Positions 6,595 to 10,450 of a stretch of DNA of 10,450 nucleotides are shown here, piece by piece. Origin of the DNA: Bacillota bacterium. GTDB taxonomy: Bacteria; Bacillota; Bacilli; Alicyclobacillales; SLC66. The translations under genes were made by a program, and so were the position numbers. Position 1 is the first letter of the stretch; each line of letters opens with the position of its first letter. The DNA is taken from contig JAKACR010000073.1 in the NCBI GenBank assembly GCA_021821225.1, positions 1 through 10,450 of the forward strand. Reading direction: 5' to 3'. The notes under the pieces are model-generated. The model worked only from the letters and a program-made list of their open reading frames with translations, did not search any database and was not told the origin of the DNA.

Positions 6595-6632
6595 GAGGGC
6601 AGGGGAAACGCCCATGCGTTTCTTCTGCCTTC
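6595..6632 (+). terminator. Long stem-loop after the importer operon
   Basis: Arms GAGGGCAGGGGAAACGC (6595-6611) and GCGTTTCTTCTGCCTTC (6616-6632) pair over 17 bp with a CCAT tetraloop. On the plus-strand RNA every position pairs, three as G-U; on the minus-strand RNA those three become A-C mismatches, so the element belongs to plus-strand transcription. It lies 142 bp beyond the binding-protein stop, in the gap before the convergent yihY-like gene. No U-run follows, so it may act as a 3'-end stabiliser or a factor-dependent terminator rather than a classic intrinsic terminator. A weaker hairpin (GGGAC at 6555, GTCCC at 6569) precedes it. Confidence 0.55.
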
Positions 6633-6703
6633 CCGCTCCCCGGCCGCTCCGCCATGTTCTTGCATTATTCCATTATGGTATTCAATAACTCCGTTATGTT
6701 CTG

Positions 6704-7594
6704 TCATGAACGCCGAGAAGCGTGCGCCTTTTCTTTCTTGCCGACCGCTCCGCGCCAGGATGCGTCACCCGGACGCTCCTGCAGCCTGCTCCAGCACACG
6801 ATGATCTCTCCGCACAGCAGGATCACCACACTCACGATGTAGATCCAGAACAGCAGCAGCACCACGAATGCCAGCGCACCGTAGATCAGTTCATACTGAC
6901 CGAGATGCCCCAGGTACCAGTTGAGACCGGCGCGGGAAAGCATGATGGCCGCGGTGGCCAGGACAGCTCCGACCACAAGGGGACGATCGCGCAGAGCGTG
7001 CGACGGAAGGAAGCGATAGCTGAAATACACTGCGACAAATACGGACATCGGAAAGATCACCTGCGAAAGGGGCACGACGACATGCGGCCATCCGGCGCCG
7101 TGCGCGATGGACTGGAGGTCGGCGGCGATGACGCGGGGGATTGCCGCAGCGACAGAAGATGCCACGGCCAGCAGGAGAAAAAAACCCACCATGATAAATC
7201 CGATCACGTACTGCTTGATAAATGACCGGTGCGTGCGCAGCTCCCAGATGATATCCAGGATTTGCTGAAAGGATACGAATCCTCCGATCACCGTCCACAG
7301 TAGACCGAACAGGGCCACGAGGCTCATCCGGCCGCGCAGGTCAAACAACCTGGCCACGCTTTCGCTGACCAAGTTGACCTCATGCGGCACAGTCGGCGCC
7401 ATCACGGCAAGAATAGTGGACAAAAGAGCGCGGACGGCAGACGGCGGAATAAAATACAGTGCGCCGAACACGACGATCACAAGCAGGGGCAGCATGGCGG
7501 AGAAGGCAAAAAAGGCGACCGCGGCGGCCAGCATCCCCAGATTGTGCTTTGTGACGGAATGGATCAGTTCTTTGATGAATGGCATGAGTTTCAT
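6704..7594 (-). CDS. YihY/BrkB-family inner membrane protein
   Basis: 296-residue polytopic membrane protein of the YihY/BrkB family (once annotated RNase BN), whose molecular function is not settled. The start ATG at 7594 has AGGAGA 9 nt upstream. Visible family marks are the first segment LGMLAAAVAFFAFSAMLPLLVIVV (about 19-42) and a run of about six hydrophobic segments near 21-49, 91-113, 130-152, 172-194, 204-225 and 236-265, with SRAGLNWYL and the LIYGALAFVVLLLFWIY segment that typifies the C-terminal half. The tail (270-296) is basic and probably cytoplasmic. It lies 132 bp downstream of the nuclease gene on the same strand; the palindrome in that gap suggests it may have its own promoter. 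The link to the flanking importers is positional only. Confidence 0.92.
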   Translation of the reverse strand: MKLMPFIKELIHSVTKHNLGMLAAAVAFFAFSAMLPLLVIVVFGALYFIPPSAVRALLSTILAVMAPTVPHEVNLVSESVARLFDLRGRMSLVALFGLLWTVIGGFVSFQQILDIIWELRTHRSFIKQYVIGFIMVGFFLLLAVASSVAAAIPRVIAADLQSIAHGAGWPHVVVPLSQVIFPMSVFVAVYFSYRFLPSHALRDRPLVVGAVLATAAIMLSRAGLNWYLGHLGQYELIYGALAFVVLLLFWIYIVSVVILLCGEIIVCWSRLQERPGDASWRGAVGKKEKAHASRRS

Positions 7595-7620
7595 AAGCTG
7601 TTGTCTCCTGCGTATGGCAC

Positions 7621-7649
7621 ACGCGCATAAATTTTAAATTCACGCGCGT
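7621..7649 (-). promoter_or_regulatory. 29-bp imperfect palindrome upstream of the yihY-like gene
   Basis: Arms ACGCGCATAAATTT (7621-7634) and AAATTCACGCGCGT (7636-7649) are inverted copies matching at 12 of 14 positions around a central T. The core AATTTTAAATT is AT-rich in an otherwise GC-rich region. On the minus strand the two mismatches become G-U pairs, so an RNA hairpin is also possible in the leader of the yihY-like gene. A -10-like TAAAAT lies within the core on the minus strand, but no convincing -35 is visible. There is no T-run after it, so it is not a standard terminator for the nuclease gene. A dimeric-repressor operator is the simplest reading. Confidence 0.5.
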
Positions 7650-7726
7650 ATAGAGCGTTTTGGACAACCCTTAGTCTGCCCGCCATCGCCGTAGCTTACT
7701 CCGCCAGCCCACTCACTCCGATCCCG

Positions 7727-9085
7727 TCAACACTCGCCGGCGGCCTGTCCACTCTCCCCCAGCACCTCGTCCGGCACCGCGCCCACCTCATTGAGTACCT
7801 CGTCCAGTGTATAGCCGACCGCCTCTTGCGGAAGAACCCGCGCCACTCCGGCCGGTGCAATCAGTTCCGGCGCAAACGAGTGAATCGGCAAGACCACCCG
7901 CGGAGAAATGTGCTCGATCAATTGGTGAATATCGTCGCGCGAACCGTGCCCGCTCGATCCCACCCGCACGAAGCGCGCGCCGAACGCTGCCAGCCAGTGT
8001 TGCAGATTGGTCCAAGCCGGGTCGTACGGACCGAGCGGATGGCCGTCGGCGTGCAGATAGACCGCTCCCGGCGCCGGTTCAATGTCGATCCAGTCTCGCA
8101 GGCGCGCATACGGAAGTTCGACCGCAAAACGCTGCTCCACACCCCGCAGTTGTTCCGGCGCCACCAGAGGCAGTCCGCACGCCGCCACGAACTGCCGCAA
8201 CGTCTCGCTCCACGCGCTTTGACCGCCGGAGTAGATCGCGCATCCCGTCAGATCGCCGCCGAACTGCGCGTACACATACACACTCCCGGCGCCAACGGCC
8301 AGCGTGCGGTTCATGCGCAGGCACGCCTGGCGAATCGCGTCCAACCGCTCGGGATGCCGCGGGTAGTGGGTAAAGTAGACGCCCGCATCCGCTTCTCCGA
8401 TCACTTCCGCATAACGATCGGGCAGTTCCGATTCATAAAAGATTTCCGAGTTGTCCTTCGCAAGCGCGCGTGTGCCCTCGATCCACAGCACATCCGGCGC
8501 AAACTTCCGGACCTCCTCCGCGAAGGCGAGCGTTCTATCTGCATGCCGTCCGTGCAGCCGGAGATCCCCGGAATAGACGAAGCGTTCGGACGGCGTCTGA
8601 ATCAGCATGCCCGCGGCACCGGGAATGTCGTGGTCCACCGGCAGCAACCGGATGCGAAAAGGTCCGAACAAGTAGTTATCCTCCGGCGCGACCTCTTGAT
8701 AGCGGATCTGCCCCACCCCTTCATGCAGCGCGTCCAGCAGAGTGAACATTTTTCTTGTCCCTGGGGTCACAAGGACAGGCACCTCCGGTCGCAGCAAGGG
8801 TAAATGCGCCATGTGGTCAAGATGGGCATGACTGATCGCCACCAGCGTCCTGCCGACAAATTCCGGCGCATCCGCAGTACCGCAAAACAGTCCGGCGATG
8901 CGCGGCACGACGCCCATCCGCTGCAGATCGCGAATGCCTGCAGGGCGCAATGTGCCGTCAAAGACCGGCATCTCCTGGCTCACGGCGCGTCCGAGATCAA
9001 ATATCAATCGCCAGCCATCCTCAATCAGCTCGATGACCGTTCCGCCGATCGTCCGGCAGCCGCCATGAAATGTCCACCTGGCCAC
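7727..9085 (-). CDS. Beta-CASP metallo-beta-lactamase hydrolase, RNase J-like
   Basis: Probable metal-dependent nuclease (RNA or DNA) of the beta-CASP branch, cytoplasmic, 452 residues. It starts with GTG at 9085, supported by AGGGGG at 9098-9093 and 7-nt spacing. Metallo-beta-lactamase motifs: HGGCRTIGGT with D30 in LIFDLGR; HAHLDH (86-91); His 152 in VDHDIPG; SGDLRLHG with Asp 174; and final His 402 in VVLPIHS. The beta-CASP insertion spans about 190-370, with VLWIEGTRAL at its start and SSGHGSRDDI near its end, the same order as in RNase J (SGHGS..DI..PVHGE). RNase J proteins are near 555 residues because of a C-terminal domain; here the protein ends about 50 residues after the last motif, so that domain is missing. 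Either a free-standing beta-CASP exonuclease or a related hydrolase is possible. Confidence 0.88.
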   Translation of the reverse strand: MARWTFHGGCRTIGGTVIELIEDGWRLIFDLGRAVSQEMPVFDGTLRPAGIRDLQRMGVVPRIAGLFCGTADAPEFVGRTLVAISHAHLDHMAHLPLLRPEVPVLVTPGTRKMFTLLDALHEGVGQIRYQEVAPEDNYLFGPFRIRLLPVDHDIPGAAGMLIQTPSERFVYSGDLRLHGRHADRTLAFAEEVRKFAPDVLWIEGTRALAKDNSEIFYESELPDRYAEVIGEADAGVYFTHYPRHPERLDAIRQACLRMNRTLAVGAGSVYVYAQFGGDLTGCAIYSGGQSAWSETLRQFVAACGLPLVAPEQLRGVEQRFAVELPYARLRDWIDIEPAPGAVYLHADGHPLGPYDPAWTNLQHWLAAFGARFVRVGSSGHGSRDDIHQLIEHISPRVVLPIHSFAPELIAPAGVARVLPQEAVGYTLDEVLNEVGAVPDEVLGESGQAAGEC

Positions 9086-9100
9086 AACATCGCCCCCTGT

Positions 9101-9124
9101 TTATTCCGCCACTTATTCTGCCAC
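9101..9124 (-). repeat. Tandem 12-bp repeat just upstream of the nuclease gene
   Basis: TTATTCCGCCAC (9101-9112) is followed directly by TTATTCTGCCAC (9113-9124), 11 of 12 identical. The repeats abut the ribosome binding site of the GTG start at 9085, so they lie in the promoter/leader zone of the nuclease gene. They could be a binding site or a slippage duplication. Confidence 0.55.
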
Positions 9125-9147
9125 GCGCCGCCCGCCGCGCGTTCGGC

Positions 9148-9159
9148 GGGACATGTCCC
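9148..9159. repeat. 12-bp perfect palindrome in the permease-nuclease gap
   Basis: GGGACATGTCCC is perfectly self-complementary, and a slightly wider hairpin (GCGGG with CCCGC arms) can form on either strand. It lies 41 bp after the stop of the MalG-type permease, in the 115-bp gap before the nuclease gene. No T-run follows, so terminator function is weakly supported; an operator is equally possible. Confidence 0.35.
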
Positions 9160-9200
9160 CGCGACGACATCGGGCAGGCCGGATTTTTCTGCGCCGCGCG

Positions 9201-10028
9201 TCAGCCCTGGATTCCCTCGCCGCGCGACACGCCGCGGATGATGTGCTTTTGCAAGAACAGAAAGAGGATGATCACGGGCATTGTCGTGAAAATCGCGGCG
9301 GCCGACAGACGCCGCCAGTCCACCGAGTTGTTGTCGAGGAAGTGCGCCAGAGCGACCTCTACCGGCTGGACATTGTGACTCTGCGTCACCATCAGCGGCC
9401 ACATGAGCGAATTCCACGATCCGATGAAGATGTAGAGAGAGATGGTGAACAGAACCGGCCGGCACAGCGGCAGCGCGATCGACCAGAGATAGCGCAGGTG
9501 ACCGCACCCGTCCATGCGCGCCGCCTCCCAGTAGTCCTTGGGCAGCGAGAGAAAAAATTGGCGGAGGAGAAAAATGCCGAAAACCGACACGCCGTACGGC
9601 AGGATCTGCGCCCAGTACGTGTCGAGCAGGTGCAGCAGGTTCAGCGTCACAAAATTGGGGATCAACTGCGCCTCACCGGGAATCATCATGACGAGCAGGA
9701 TGGCCACGAACACCGCCTCGCGTCCGCGAAACTCGATGAAACTGAGCGCATACGCCGCAAGGACCGATGTCGTCAGGGCCAGCGCGATGGTGACGCCCGC
9801 GATGAACAGCGTATTGCCAAAGTACATCATCCAGCGGAACATGTGCCACGCCCGCGCATAGTTTCCCCATTGCCAATCAAGCGACAGGTGCGGCGGAAAC
9901 GTGAAGACGTGCGCCCGCGTATCCAGGGACGTGACGAGCGAAACGTAGAGCGGCAACAAGAAGGTCAGCCCGACGCAAAGCGCGACGAACGCTTGTAATT
10001 GCCTGCGCAGGCGCAGTTTCATGCGCAA
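9201..10028 (-). CDS. ABC importer permease, MalG/UgpE type (second importer)
   Basis: Membrane channel subunit of a second CUT1 importer, about 275 residues. The hydrophobic pattern and sequence marks parallel the 4213-5025 protein: GNTLFIAGVTIALALTTSVLAAYALS, VMMIPGEAQLIPNFV, FGIFLLRQFF, SWNSLMWPLMVT, and a C-terminal FLQKHIIRGVSRGEGIQG. Its EAA loop is canonical, EAARMDGC from Glu 168 with Gly 174, unlike the other one. The start is ambiguous: AGGAGG at 10039-10034 lies 5 nt from TTG 10028 and 11 nt from an in-frame ATG at 10022; I give TTG, but the ATG would shorten it by only two residues. It follows the MalF-type permease by 42 bp in one operon. The next gene downstream is the nuclease, after 115 bp. 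Confidence 0.93.
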   Translation of the reverse strand: MRMKLRLRRQLQAFVALCVGLTFLLPLYVSLVTSLDTRAHVFTFPPHLSLDWQWGNYARAWHMFRWMMYFGNTLFIAGVTIALALTTSVLAAYALSFIEFRGREAVFVAILLVMMIPGEAQLIPNFVTLNLLHLLDTYWAQILPYGVSVFGIFLLRQFFLSLPKDYWEAARMDGCGHLRYLWSIALPLCRPVLFTISLYIFIGSWNSLMWPLMVTQSHNVQPVEVALAHFLDNNSVDWRRLSAAAIFTTMPVIILFLFLQKHIIRGVSRGEGIQG

Positions 10029-10070
10029 GGAAACCTCCTCTCCCCGGCCGGGCTGCCGGAGTCCAGTAGT

Positions 10071-10450
10071 TTATTGATAGAATACGACGCGCTTGCCGAC
10101 CCAGCGCTGGAAGAGCGTCAAGGCCAGAATGATCGCGACGAGAATGATGGCCATGGCCGATGCGTAAGAATAGTGGTTATAGACGAACGCCGTCTCGTAG
10201 ATCAGAAAGAGTGTGGTGGTCGTGGCGTATTCCGGACCGCCCGTGCCGCCTGAGAGCGCGTAGAGTTGGGCAAAGCTCTGCAGCGCGCCGATCGTCGTGA
10301 CGATGGTGATAAAAAAGATCGTGGGCGAAATGAGCGGCAACGTGATCCGCCAGAACCGCCGCCACGCGCCGGCGCCATCAACGGCTGCCGCCTCCAGCAC
10401 GCCGCCGGGCAGACTGGCGAGAGCCGACATGACGATCACGACGTCAAACC
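10071..10450 (-). CDS. ABC importer permease, MalF/UgpA type, C-terminal part (cut by the right edge)
   Basis: About 125 C-terminal residues of the first permease of the second importer; the frame is open to the window end, beginning with FDVVIVMSALASLPGG, so the GTG at 10439 is internal and not the true start. The EAA loop EAAAVDGAGAWRRFWRITLPLISP is canonical. The remainder, LQSFAQLYALSGG then GGPEYATTT and RWVGKRVVFYQ, matches the 3239-4171 permease position by position apart from a shorter Gly-rich turn, so the two are paralogues. The solute-binding protein of this system, if present, should lie to the right of the window. Confidence 0.92.
   Translation of the reverse strand, partial: FDVVIVMSALASLPGGVLEAAAVDGAGAWRRFWRITLPLISPTIFFITIVTTIGALQSFAQLYALSGGTGGPEYATTTTLFLIYETAFVYNHYSYASAMAIILVAIILALTLFQRWVGKRVVFYQ

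Noticed and set aside
6387..6707. 106-residue minus-strand open frame in the convergent gap
   Set aside because: Overlaps the end of the binding-protein gene and the long hairpin, lacks a ribosome binding site and has no recognisable motif.
7826..8803. 325-residue plus-strand open frame opposite the beta-CASP gene
   Set aside because: Arg-rich shadow without recognisable motifs; the minus strand carries the full set of metallo-beta-lactamase motifs.
9153..9998. 281-residue plus-strand open frame opposite the MalG-type permease
   Set aside because: The product is a run of charged residues (R, D, E, Q) typical of the antisense of a membrane protein; the opposite strand has clear permease motifs.
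1..10450. CRISPR arrays, insertion sequences, tRNA or rRNA genes
   Set aside because: No regularly spaced repeat array, transposase motif, terminal inverted repeat pair or tRNA/rRNA-like segment was seen on either strand.

Overview
The window reads like chromosome from a GC-rich member of the Bacillota (Firmicutes), possibly an Alicyclobacillus-like or Sulfobacillus-like lineage. The grounds are strong GGGGAGG/GAGGAGG ribosome binding sites at 6-7 nt spacing, use of GTG and TTG as well as ATG starts, an MsmX/UgpC-type ABC ATPase and an RNase J-like nuclease. The genus is a guess. No tRNA, rRNA, insertion sequence or CRISPR array was seen.

Layout. Positions 1-1626 (minus strand) hold a two-component system: an OmpR/PhoB-type response regulator followed, with a 1-nt TAATG overlap, by a membrane sensor histidine kinase whose catalytic end lies off the left edge. 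A 382-bp divergent intergenic region (1627-2008) is rich in repeats: an 11-bp-period direct repeat, a GC palindrome, and two exact 21-bp direct repeats 33 bp apart. From 2009 to 6453 (plus strand) lies a complete CUT1/Ugp-type ABC importer in the order ATPase, permease A, permease B, solute-binding protein. A 17-bp-stem hairpin follows it in the 250-bp convergent gap.

On the minus strand, read from right to left, come the end of a UgpA/MalF-like permease (cut by the right edge), a UgpE/MalG-like permease, a beta-CASP metallo-beta-lactamase nuclease related to RNase J but without its C-terminal domain, and a YihY/BrkB-family membrane protein. The two incomplete permeases are paralogues of the pair in the complete operon, so two related importers face each other across a nuclease and a membrane protein.

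Likely joint function. The histidine kinase and response regulator sit divergently beside the importer and may control it in response to an extracellular cue; this is inferred from arrangement and repeats only. The importer ATPase is of the type that often serves several CUT1 permease pairs, so it might also energise the second importer, which shows no ATPase in this window. The solute-binding protein has a UgpB-like architecture, but by eye several ligand-contact positions of E. coli UgpB are not kept, so the substrate is open. It also lacks a lipobox and any cysteine, unusual for a Gram-positive binding protein. I see no unmistakably new multi-gene system; the best leads are the regulatory repeats, the altered EAA loop in permease B, and the unusual binding protein.
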